Below, piece by piece: positions 6,474 through 13,824 of a stretch of 15,218 bases of DNA. The stretch lies in contig JASBRM010000346.1 in the NCBI GenBank assembly GCA_030149405.1, positions 1-15,218 on the forward strand, written 5' to 3'. Made by a program: the position numbers and the translations under genes. Numbering within the stretch: the stretch's first letter is position 1; each line of letters begins with the position of its first letter. The DNA is from Neptuniibacter sp. Its GTDB lineage: Bacteria; Pseudomonadota; Gammaproteobacteria; Pseudomonadales; Balneatricaceae. The notes below the pieces were generated by a model that worked only from the letters and a program-made list of their open reading frames with translations, was not told the DNA's origin and searched no databases.

Positions 6474-7721
6474 TTACTTAGCAGAAGTGAATTCTGGGTA
6501 AGCTTCCATACCACACTCGGAGATGTCCACGCCTTCGTACTCTTCTTCTTCCGATACGCGTACACCCATAACTGCTTTGATGATGAACCAAGTTACAAGG
6601 CTAGTTCCGAATACCCATCCGAAGATAGTCAGGGCACCGATGATCTGACCAGAGAAAGATGAACCATCGTTAGTCAGAGGTACCAGCAGCAGGCCCAGAA
6701 GACCTACAACACCGTGTACAGAGATCGCACCAACAGGGTCATCAATTTTCAGTTTATCCAGAGTCAGGATGCTGAATACTACCAGAGCACCACCCGCAGC
6801 ACCGAACAGAGTCGCCTGCAGAGCTGATGGAGTAGATGGTTCAGCTGTGATTGCTACCAGACCAGCCAGAGCACCGTTAAGCGCCATTGTCAGGTCAGCT
6901 TTACCGAACATCAGACGAGCAACGATCAGGGCAGCTACAACACCACCAGCTGCGGCAGCGTTAGTGTTCATGAATACAACTGCTACAGCGTTAGCGTTTT
7001 CAACGTCAGAAGTTGCCAGTACGGAACCACCGTTGAAACCGAACCAACCCATCCACAGGATGAAAGTACCCAGTGTAGCCAGTGGCAGGTTTGCACCTGG
7101 GATAGCGTTTACAGAACCGTCTTTGCTGTATTTGCCTTTACGAGCGCCCAGTACCAGAACACCAGCAAGAGCAGCAGCTGCACCAGCCATGTGTACGATG
7201 CCTGAACCAGCAAAGTCAGAGAAGCCCATGTCGCCCAGAGTGTACATGCCGAATACAGCGTTGCCACCCCAAGTCCAAGAGCCTTCCATTGGGTAGATGA
7301 AACCAGTCATTACTACAGCGAAAGCCAGGAATGCCCATAGCTTCATACGTTCAGCAACAGCACCAGATACGATAGACATTGCAGTTGCAACGAACACTAC
7401 CTGGAAGTAGAAGTCTGCAGATGGAGCGTATGTCCATTCATCAGCAACACCGTCACCAGTGATGCCAGACAGTAGGTAATCACCGCCGTACATAATTGCG
7501 TAACCGCAAACCATGTACATGATGCAAGAAATCGCGAAAAGCGAAACGTTTTTAGTCAGGATCTCAGTTGTGTTTTTTGCACGAACCAGACCTGCTTCCA
7601 GCATGGCAAAGCCTGCTGCCATCCACATAACCAGTGCACCACATACTAGGAAATAGAAAGTATCAAGTGCATATTTCAGCTGGGTTACATCGCCAGCTGT
7701 TGAGTTCAGAAGTTCTTCCAT
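6474..7721 (-). CDS. amtB: Ammonium transporter AmtB
   Basis: AmtB forms inner-membrane trimers that take up ammonium and is blocked by GlnK under nitrogen excess. The 415-aa protein has the expected eleven or so hydrophobic segments. It carries the pore twin histidines H177 (GIVHMAGAAAALAG) and H336 (SVHGVVGLLG), the Phe-gate regions around F106-F110 and F227-F229, the conserved acidic D169 before AGSG, the signature DFAGSGIVHMAG and the cytoplasmic C-tail from about 385 that contacts GlnK. Unlike E. coli AmtB, the N-terminus (MEELLNSTAGDV) does not look like a signal peptide, so TM1 starts near residue 18. It is 40 nt downstream of the first glnK, with a GGAGGA ribosome site. The cotranscribed glnK and the upstream -24/-12 promoter suggest induction by nitrogen limitation. 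Confidence 0.95.
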   Translation of the reverse strand: MEELLNSTAGDVTQLKYALDTFYFLVCGALVMWMAAGFAMLEAGLVRAKNTTEILTKNVSLFAISCIMYMVCGYAIMYGGDYLLSGITGDGVADEWTYAPSADFYFQVVFVATAMSIVSGAVAERMKLWAFLAFAVVMTGFIYPMEGSWTWGGNAVFGMYTLGDMGFSDFAGSGIVHMAGAAAALAGVLVLGARKGKYSKDGSVNAIPGANLPLATLGTFILWMGWFGFNGGSVLATSDVENANAVAVVFMNTNAAAAGGVVAALIVARLMFGKADLTMALNGALAGLVAITAEPSTPSALQATLFGAAGGALVVFSILTLDKLKIDDPVGAISVHGVVGLLGLLLVPLTNDGSSFSGQIIGALTIFGWVFGTSLVTWFIIKAVMGVRVSEEEEYEGVDISECGMEAYPEFTSAK

Positions 7722-7761
7722 TGGGTATACTCCTCCAGAAGCTAAAACAGTAAATCAGTAA

Positions 7762-8160
<399 letters not shown>

Positions 8161-8186
8161 TCATAATTTCGATTTGCTCTGTAGTA

Positions 8187-8201
8187 GCGAAGCCTGTGCC
8201 A
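8187..8201 (-). promoter_or_regulatory. Sigma-54 (-24/-12) promoter of glnK-amtB
   Basis: The minus strand reads TGGCAC AGGCT TCGC, against the sigma-54 consensus TGGCAC-N5-TTGC: one mismatch, with the essential GG (-25/-24) and GC (-13/-12) correctly spaced. The predicted start is near 8175. Confidence 0.8.
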
Positions 8202-8266
8202 GATTTTTAAAAATTCAATAAATTCATATGGATAGGATCTTTCGGGGAGCGGGTATTAAACTTTTT

Positions 8267-8281
8267 GCTATATGATGGGGC
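8267..8281. promoter_or_regulatory. Second, weaker NtrC-like site
   Basis: GCTAT ATGAT GGGGC keeps the GC-N11-GC frame of NtrC sites, and its right half is identical to that of the site at 8309, but its left half is poor. Its centre is 42 bp (four helical turns) from the other site and about 99 bp upstream of the predicted glnK transcription start. Confidence 0.4.
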
Positions 8282-8308
8282 GGATACGCCTGCTCTATTT
8301 TGATGCAC

Positions 8309-8323
8309 GCACCAATTTGGGGC
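8309..8323. promoter_or_regulatory. NtrC (NRI) enhancer site
   Basis: GCACC AATTT GGGGC differs from the palindromic NtrC consensus GCACC-N5-GGTGC at one position. Its centre is about 141 bp upstream of the predicted sigma-54 start, a typical enhancer distance. It also lies upstream of ubiK. Confidence 0.65.
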
Positions 8324-8349
8324 TAGGTGGAATGAGGTTGTTTTGTTGT

Positions 8350-8355
8350 TATAGT
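8350..8355 (+). promoter_or_regulatory. Candidate -10 element upstream of ubiK (TATAGT)
   Basis: TATAGT matches five of six -10 positions and lies 39 nt before the ubiK ATG. The hexamer 17 nt upstream (GTGGAA) is a poor -35, so this is only a candidate. Confidence 0.3.
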
Positions 8356-8388
8356 TAAAACGCTGTATTTATCTATTTGGAGGCAAGT

Positions 8389-8646
8389 ATGCTCAATCCC
8401 CAACTAATTGAAGGGTTGACCGAACAGTTCACACAAATACTGTCAGGCGATACTAAATTACCTGGGCAGGATTCTCTGCAACAACAGGTTAAATCAGTGC
8501 TTCAGGGCACATTTGATCGTCTTGATCTGGTGAGCCGGGAAGAGTTCGATGCTCAGAAAGCTGTCTTGCTCAGAACGCGTGAAAAGGTTGAAGCTTTGGA
8601 GCTGAAATTGGCGGAGCTGGAAAGCTCATTAAATGATTCCCAGTAA
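8389..8646 (+). CDS. ubiK: Ubiquinone biosynthesis accessory factor UbiK (YqiC/BMFP family)
   Basis: UbiK is a small accessory protein that, with UbiJ and the soluble Ubi complex, supports aerobic ubiquinone synthesis; family members have an amphipathic N-terminus and a C-terminal coiled coil that forms trimers. I start at ATG 8389, giving 85 residues, because GGAGG at 8379-8383 lies 5 nt before it; the upstream in-frame TTG (8377) overlaps that ribosome site. The diagnostic segment is LDLVSREEFDAQKAVLLRTR, followed by a heptad-like helix (EKVEALELKLAELESSL). It heads a plus-strand run: ubiK, PAS-GGDEF-EAL (12 nt later) and comM. It is slightly shorter at the C-terminus than E. coli YqiC, lacking the Pro-rich tail. 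Confidence 0.9.
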   Translation: MLNPQLIEGLTEQFTQILSGDTKLPGQDSLQQQVKSVLQGTFDRLDLVSREEFDAQKAVLLRTREKVEALELKLAELESSLNDSQ

Positions 8647-8658
8647 ATGGATGTATAA

Positions 8659-10305
8659 ATGCAGGATATAGGGCAGCAGCTTTTCCAGTTGTCTCCACAG
8701 GCAATCATGGTAACGGATCTGGATAATAAAATAGTCCAGACAAACGGCGCTTTTGAGAAAATTACCGGTTACAGCTTCAATGAAGTGATTGGCGAAAACC
8801 CTCGTATCTTAGGTGCGGGGCAGATGAATGATTATTTCTACGAAGAGTTGTGGAGCTCTTTGCAGAAGTCTGGGCAATGGGCTGGTGAACTATGGAACAG
8901 ACATAAAGATGGTTCTGTATATCCTGCGTGGTTCAATATTATCAGCATCGCTGATGACAGCGGTAAGGCGACAGGTTATGTCGCTCAGTTCTTTAATATC
9001 AGCGAAATCAAAGCGGATCTGCAATCTGCAACTAAACAGAATACACATGATGAACTGACACATCTTCCCAACTGGGACTATTTCAGTGCGCAGCTCGATC
9101 AGAAGATTCAGCAGTGTGAAGCAAACCAAAAGCAGTTAGCCGTTATGTTGGTGGATCTGGATCGCTTTAAATGGATAAATGACAATCTGGGTCGAAATGT
9201 TGGTGACAATATTCTGCAGAAGGTAGCCAACAGGTTGAGCACCGTTGTTCCAGAAAAAGATGCTGTTGCCAGACTGAGCAGTGATGAGTTCGTCATTATG
9301 TTGCCTGAGGTATCAGGCATTGATGATGCAACTACTGTTGCGCAAAAGGTTGTTGAACAACTGGCTCAGGGCATTTTTGTTGATCACCGGGAAATCTTCA
9401 TCAGTGGCAGTGTTGGCATTGCGCTGTCTCCAGATCACTCTGTACGTGCTAAAGAGTTGGTGAAAAAAGCTGATGTGGCCATGTACGCTGCTAAACAGGG
9501 AGGCCGAAACACCTACCGGGTCTACAGTGATCTGATGGAGCGAAGTAAGGGACCACAAATCCTACGTGAAGAGGATTTAACTAAAGCCTTAGTCAGTGGC
9601 AATGTGCAGATGGCTTTTTTGCCAATATACAGCCTCTACAGCCACAAAGTTGTTGCAGTACATGCCCGCCCTTATTGGAATCATGCGGAACTGGGCCAAA
9701 TCCCTTTCTCTGACTTTTCCGGCTTAATGCAGAGTAAAGATGCTGTTGATGTGTATGAACAGTGGTTACATCAGGAATTGAGTTCTCTTAGCCTTGTCTG
9801 GGAAGGTTTTCCGGGCTTACGGTTTATCTCATTCCGAATGGAAGCGCAGCAACTGCAAAACAAGTCTGCAATTCAGCGCTGGGTTTCTCAGCTAACACAG
9901 TACCAATTGATTGGCCGCATGATGTTGGATGTGGATATCCGCACCGCTCTGGAAAGAGAAGGTGCGCTGTTTGATCTGCTGGCAACGGATGCTATGTTGT
10001 CTGTAAGTGGTTTTGCGCACCAGAGCCCGGTACTGGATCAACTGAAGGATATTCATCCGGATATTATTCGTCTGGACTCTGACCTTATTACTCATATGAG
10101 CAGTGATGAAGGTCGCCAGAAAATTGTTGATGTAGTGATGGATCTGGCCGACAGGTTAGAAATTGAAGTCATGGCCGATGGTGTGGCTTCAGCGGGTCAG
10201 AGAGGTGACCTGATGGGGCAGGGCTGTATGCTGATGCAGGGCCGTTATTTTGGGATGCCGCTCACACTTGAACAGCTGATGGATCATCTTGCTGTAGAGC
10301 ACTAA
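8659..10305 (+). CDS. PAS-GGDEF-EAL protein with degenerate GGDEF and EAL domains
   Basis: The 548-aa protein, with no membrane segment or signal peptide, has a PAS domain (about 4-116, with TDLDNKIVQTN, FEKITGYS and HKDGSVYP), a GGDEF domain (about 127-288) and an EAL-like domain (about 302-545). The GGDEF signature is S207-S-D-E-F, so the GG turn needed for GTP cyclisation is lost; the metal-site region DLDRFKWINDNLG remains, and the I-site Arg is replaced (PEKD). In the EAL part the catalytic Glu is H335 (VHARPYW), the DDFGTG loop reads SGFAHQ (450-455), KID is RLD and AEGVE is ADGVA, while GCMLMQGRYFGMP survives. It is therefore probably not an active cyclase or phosphodiesterase, but a PAS-controlled binding or scaffold protein (inference). 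The ribosome site is weak (GGATG). It lies 12 nt after ubiK, same frame, and 34 nt before comM. Confidence 0.9.
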   Translation: MQDIGQQLFQLSPQAIMVTDLDNKIVQTNGAFEKITGYSFNEVIGENPRILGAGQMNDYFYEELWSSLQKSGQWAGELWNRHKDGSVYPAWFNIISIADDSGKATGYVAQFFNISEIKADLQSATKQNTHDELTHLPNWDYFSAQLDQKIQQCEANQKQLAVMLVDLDRFKWINDNLGRNVGDNILQKVANRLSTVVPEKDAVARLSSDEFVIMLPEVSGIDDATTVAQKVVEQLAQGIFVDHREIFISGSVGIALSPDHSVRAKELVKKADVAMYAAKQGGRNTYRVYSDLMERSKGPQILREEDLTKALVSGNVQMAFLPIYSLYSHKVVAVHARPYWNHAELGQIPFSDFSGLMQSKDAVDVYEQWLHQELSSLSLVWEGFPGLRFISFRMEAQQLQNKSAIQRWVSQLTQYQLIGRMMLDVDIRTALEREGALFDLLATDAMLSVSGFAHQSPVLDQLKDIHPDIIRLDSDLITHMSSDEGRQKIVDVVMDLADRLEIEVMADGVASAGQRGDLMGQGCMLMQGRYFGMPLTLEQLMDHLAVEH

Positions 10306-10339
10306 CAATTTAATCAGACATTTCCATGGAAGGAAGCAT

Positions 10340-11854
10340 ATGTCACTCGCAATCGTTTGTACCCGGGCACAGGTCGGAATCAGTGCCCCAAAGGTCAATG
10401 TAGAAGTCCATCTTTCCGGTGGTCTGCCCAGCTTTGCCATTGTTGGGTTGCCGGAAACAGCGGTTAAAGAAAGCCGTGAAAGGGTGCGTAGCGCCCTGAT
10501 TAACTCCGGTTTTGATTTCCCTCAACGTCGTATCACCGTCAACCTTGCGCCTGCAGATCTACCCAAAGAAGGCGGTCGTTATGATCTGGCTATTGCTGTC
10601 GGTATTCTAACGGCCAGTGGTCAGATACCAGCAGATAGCATCAAAAATGCCGAGTTCCTTGGCGAACTGGCGTTATCTGGTGGCATTCGGCCAGTAACCG
10701 GGGTTTTACCGGCAGCATTGGCGTGCAGGGATGACTCTCATTGTCTCTTTTTGGCTGAAAGGTCAGCATCTGCCGCGAATAAGGCAAAAAATCTGGAATA
10801 TTATCCGGTACGTCACCTACTGCAGTTATCCGCCCATCTGACCGCTACAGAGAAACTCACTGCACGTGTCGGAACTGGTTATCAGGCAGAGCAACACGCG
10901 TATAAATATCCGGATCTTGCGGATGTGAAAGGTCAGTTTCAGGCGAAAAGGGCATTAGAGATTGCCGCCGCTGGTGGGCATAACATTCTTTTGGTAGGCC
11001 CTCCGGGTAGCGGTAAAAGTATGCTGGCGAATCGTTTGCCTGGGCTGTTACCTGAGATGTCAGAGGATGAGTGTATTGAGGTTGCTGTAGTGCACTCCAT
11101 TGCTAACCTTCAGGAAGATAGCGTGTCTTTAAACCGACCCTTTCGTTCTCCACACCATACCGCATCCGCAGTGGCTTTGGTGGGGGGCGGAGGGAACCCC
11201 AGGCCCGGTGAAATCTCCTTAGCCCATCATGGCGTGTTATTTCTGGATGAGTTACCTGAATTCAGTCGCCAGGTACTTGAAGTGCTGAGGGAGCCTATGG
11301 AATCAGGGGAGATATTGATCTCAAGAGCATCCAGGCAGACCTTATTTCCCTCTCGCTTTCAGTTAGTCACTGCAATGAACCCATGCCCCTGTGGATATTA
11401 TTCAGATGGTAGTGACCGCTGTCGCTGCTCACCGGATCAGGTGAAACGTTACCAGTCACGGGTATCCGGGCCATTACTGGATCGAATTGACCTACAACTT
11501 ACAGTCCATGCGGTTTCACAGAATGATCTGATGAATTATTCCGATGATGGGGAATGTTCAGAATCTGTCCGAACGCGCGTTGTTGAAAGCAGAAATCTGC
11601 AGTTACAAAGGCAGGCGATGCCGAATCAGATGTTGCAGGGAAAAGAGTTGGAAAAACATTGTGTACTGATAGAAAAGGATCAGAAACTGTTAGCAGAGGC
11701 GATGGAAAGGTTACGTCTTTCAGCCCGTGCATATCACCGGATTCTCAGAGTATCCAGAACCATTGCTGATCTCGAAGGCAAAGAATCTATAGAGCAGAAA
11801 CACTTGCTGGAGGCCCTCAGTTACAGAGTCTCAGGACAGGATATGTTGAAATGA
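10340..11854 (+). CDS. comM: ComM/YifB-family AAA+ helicase (Mg-chelatase-like)
   Basis: ComM is a hexameric AAA+ helicase that promotes branch migration during integration of DNA taken up by natural transformation; it is also widespread in non-competent bacteria. The 504-aa product has the N-terminal ChlI-like domain (IVGLPETAVKESRERVRSAL; ITVNLAPADLPKEGGRYDL), Walker A GPPGSGKS (220-227), Walker B LFLDE (300-304), sensor region AMNPCPCG (345-352) with a C-P-C...C-R-C cluster (349-363), the Arg-containing SGPLLDRIDL and a C-terminal domain (RAYHRILRVSRTIADLEG). Length and motif order match the family. GAAGGAAG precedes the ATG. It ends 7 nt from the convergent EAL gene, with no terminator visible between. 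Other competence genes are not in the window. Confidence 0.93.
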   Translation: MSLAIVCTRAQVGISAPKVNVEVHLSGGLPSFAIVGLPETAVKESRERVRSALINSGFDFPQRRITVNLAPADLPKEGGRYDLAIAVGILTASGQIPADSIKNAEFLGELALSGGIRPVTGVLPAALACRDDSHCLFLAERSASAANKAKNLEYYPVRHLLQLSAHLTATEKLTARVGTGYQAEQHAYKYPDLADVKGQFQAKRALEIAAAGGHNILLVGPPGSGKSMLANRLPGLLPEMSEDECIEVAVVHSIANLQEDSVSLNRPFRSPHHTASAVALVGGGGNPRPGEISLAHHGVLFLDELPEFSRQVLEVLREPMESGEILISRASRQTLFPSRFQLVTAMNPCPCGYYSDGSDRCRCSPDQVKRYQSRVSGPLLDRIDLQLTVHAVSQNDLMNYSDDGECSESVRTRVVESRNLQLQRQAMPNQMLQGKELEKHCVLIEKDQKLLAEAMERLRLSARAYHRILRVSRTIADLEGKESIEQKHLLEALSYRVSGQDMLK

Positions 11855-11861
11855 GGCGTGT

Positions 11862-13589
11862 TTAGATTGCTTCCGCGCAATGCTCAAGAGTATGTCTGAA
11901 GGTTGAAAATTCGACAGGACGGCTAAAGAAATAGCCCTGAACCATATCGCAGTTGTTTTCGACCAGGAAGTCCAGCTGGTTTTGGGTTTCGACACCTTCA
12001 GCAATCACTTTCTTACCCATGTTATGAGAGAGATTGATAATCGCACGGACAATCTTGGCATCGTCTTCAGACGTCGTAACATCCGTGATGAATGAGCGGT
12101 CGATCTTGATGGTGTCGATCGGTAGTTTCTGCAGCAATGAGAATGAAGAGTATCCGGTACCAAAGTCATCCAACGAGAATGAAAGTCCTGTCTCGGATAA
12201 GCTGTCCAGACAAGCCAGAATGTGGTCTTCATCATCGTGCAGTGTTGATTCGGTCAATTCAAGTTCAAGTACACTGGTATCAACGCCGGTTCTTTCCAGA
12301 ATGCGTTTGATGGTTGGAACCAGTTGATCATCGCCAAACTGGCGGAATGACAGGTTAACCCCCAAATGTTTCAGGAAAATACCCTGCTTCTGCAAAGTAT
12401 TAAGGTCCATACATGCCTGATGGATGATCCAGTAACCAATAGGAACGATCAGGCCGACTTGCTCACATAGTGGGATGAAAGAGTCGGGGTAGAGTAGACC
12501 GCGTTCCGGGTGATTCCAGCGAATCAGGGTTTCAGCGCCAATAATCTGGCCGGTGCGGACATCAATTTGTGGCTGATAATGCAGAACAAATTGGTTACTG
12601 CGCAGAGCATGTGCAATCTCGGGAGCAAGATCGGAGTATAGGTCTTCTTTATCATCCAAGCCTTCATGGAAGAAGGTGAATTTAGTCTCAAAGGCTTTCT
12701 TGGATTCCTGACGTGCCAGAACGGCACGATGGATCAATTGCTCAACCTCAAAGCCATGTTCAGGAGAGAACGCGATACCCATACTGCAATTTATCTGCAT
12801 CTCATTGTGGCCGTAGCGGAATGGCTGATGCAGGTTCGCAGCTATATTTTTCAACATATTGGAGACAACTCGTTTCCCGTCTTCATAGGGCGAGCATTCC
12901 ACAATAAGCGCAAATTCATCATTGCCCAAACGGGCAACAAGCGTGTCTTCGGGAACGCTGGTGGAGATGCGTTTACCCATTTCCGCCACCACCATGTCGC
13001 CGCTATGCTGGCCAAAACGGCTGTTGAGTGAGCGGAAGTTGTTGATATCTATAGAAACAATGGCGAGCTTGCGGCTGCTTTGCTCGTTTTGTTCCAGTTT
13101 TTCTGCCAACAGCTTCAGGAACAGTTGGCGGTTACCCAGGCCGGTCAGGGCATCTGTGTCCCTGAGTTCAACAATTTTATGCTGTTGCTCAGCGCTGAGT
13201 ATGGCGTACCGAATTGCTCGGTTGAGGAGTTCAGTGGAGTATTTGGTTACAGAGATATAGTCGAAAGCATTGGCTTTAAGAAGCTCTTCGCCATACTTAT
13301 CGGAAATGTTGATGCCTAAAGCAATAATGGGGACTTCAGGGCGGAATTGGTGCAGTTTCTGGATGATTTTAGGCAGGGGTGGCTGACGTTTATTACAGGC
13401 GAGCAGGATTACGTCACATTCATTTTGCTTCTGACAGAGCATTCCGTCAGCGAATGTACGCGTAATAATAAGCCGATACTTCCTTGTAGACTCAACTAAT
13501 GAATTCAGTATGCGTCCACTGATGCCGTCAATGTCTATCAGAAGTACGCTTTTAGGGCGATCAGGCTCATGCCTGAGGGCCTTATGCAT
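11862..13589 (-). CDS. Receiver-like-GGDEF-EAL protein, predicted c-di-GMP phosphodiesterase
   Basis: The 575-aa protein lacks membrane segments. Residues about 14-130 resemble a response-regulator receiver (SVLLIDIDG, then DVILLACNKRQPP), but the phospho-acceptor Asp position after LL is Ala-Cys, so phosphorylation is unlikely. The GGDEF domain (about 143-305) reads G222-N-D-E-F and lacks an I-site; it is probably not a cyclase and may bind GTP as an allosteric module, as known for other hybrid proteins. The EAL domain (about 320-570) keeps every key residue: E353 (ETLIRW), N412, E444 in ELTES, D474-D475 in DDFGTGYSS, K495 in KIDRSF, E531 in AEGVET and Q551. It should hydrolyse c-di-GMP to pGpG. 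Position beside rep resembles the Pseudomonas EAL protein PA5295 (ProE; recalled, not looked up). AAGGAA precedes the ATG. Confidence 0.9.
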   Translation of the reverse strand: MHKALRHEPDRPKSVLLIDIDGISGRILNSLVESTRKYRLIITRTFADGMLCQKQNECDVILLACNKRQPPLPKIIQKLHQFRPEVPIIALGINISDKYGEELLKANAFDYISVTKYSTELLNRAIRYAILSAEQQHKIVELRDTDALTGLGNRQLFLKLLAEKLEQNEQSSRKLAIVSIDINNFRSLNSRFGQHSGDMVVAEMGKRISTSVPEDTLVARLGNDEFALIVECSPYEDGKRVVSNMLKNIAANLHQPFRYGHNEMQINCSMGIAFSPEHGFEVEQLIHRAVLARQESKKAFETKFTFFHEGLDDKEDLYSDLAPEIAHALRSNQFVLHYQPQIDVRTGQIIGAETLIRWNHPERGLLYPDSFIPLCEQVGLIVPIGYWIIHQACMDLNTLQKQGIFLKHLGVNLSFRQFGDDQLVPTIKRILERTGVDTSVLELELTESTLHDDEDHILACLDSLSETGLSFSLDDFGTGYSSFSLLQKLPIDTIKIDRSFITDVTTSEDDAKIVRAIINLSHNMGKKVIAEGVETQNQLDFLVENNCDMVQGYFFSRPVEFSTFRHTLEHCAEAI

Positions 13590-13660
13590 CGATTAGTTCC
13601 TTGTAGAACTCCAGCTTTTTTTAAGGCAGTACTGTTGTTACACAGCATAAATGCGATAAT

Positions 13661-13686
13661 AGCCAACCTGCAAATACAGGTCGGCT
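13661..13686. repeat. Imperfect inverted repeat in the EAL gene / rep divergent region
   Basis: AGCCAACCTG and CAGGTCGGCT form a 10-bp stem with one mismatch around a 6-nt loop (CAAATA). It lies about 75 nt upstream of the EAL gene start. On the minus strand it overlaps or abuts a TATTAT -10-like hexamer, so it could be an operator; there is no following T-run to make it a terminator. The rest of this 235-bp gap is AT-rich with two short stems (13692-13705, 13734-13748) and no promoter that I can call with confidence. Confidence 0.3.
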
Positions 13687-13824
13687 GGCACTCATTGTTC
13701 AATGAATGATCAGCTATTTTGATTAGTTTCCAAAGAGTTAAATACTCTATTTAAACCAGACTCTGCCCCACTTTGGTTCTTAATCGGCTTAAACCGGGGT
13801 AACTTTAGTGAAAATGATAAAAGA

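Noticed and set aside
6769..7296. 175-aa open frame on the plus strand opposite amtB
   Set aside because: It is antisense to a clearly conserved gene, has a low-complexity Ala/Pro/Thr composition and resembles no family; it reflects amtB codon bias.
8659..10305. LapD-type membrane receptor reading of the degenerate GGDEF-EAL protein
   Set aside because: LapD has two membrane segments, a periplasmic domain and HAMP; this protein begins with a PAS domain and has no hydrophobic segments, so only the degeneracy is shared.
12034..13319. Several plus-strand open frames (up to 121 aa) opposite the receiver-GGDEF-EAL gene
   Set aside because: All overlap the intact conserved coding sequence on the other strand and have no recognisable domain or ribosome site.
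13616..13622. T7 run as a terminator near the EAL gene start
   Set aside because: The preceding stem is only about 5 bp and does not lie next to the T-run; no gene ends there.
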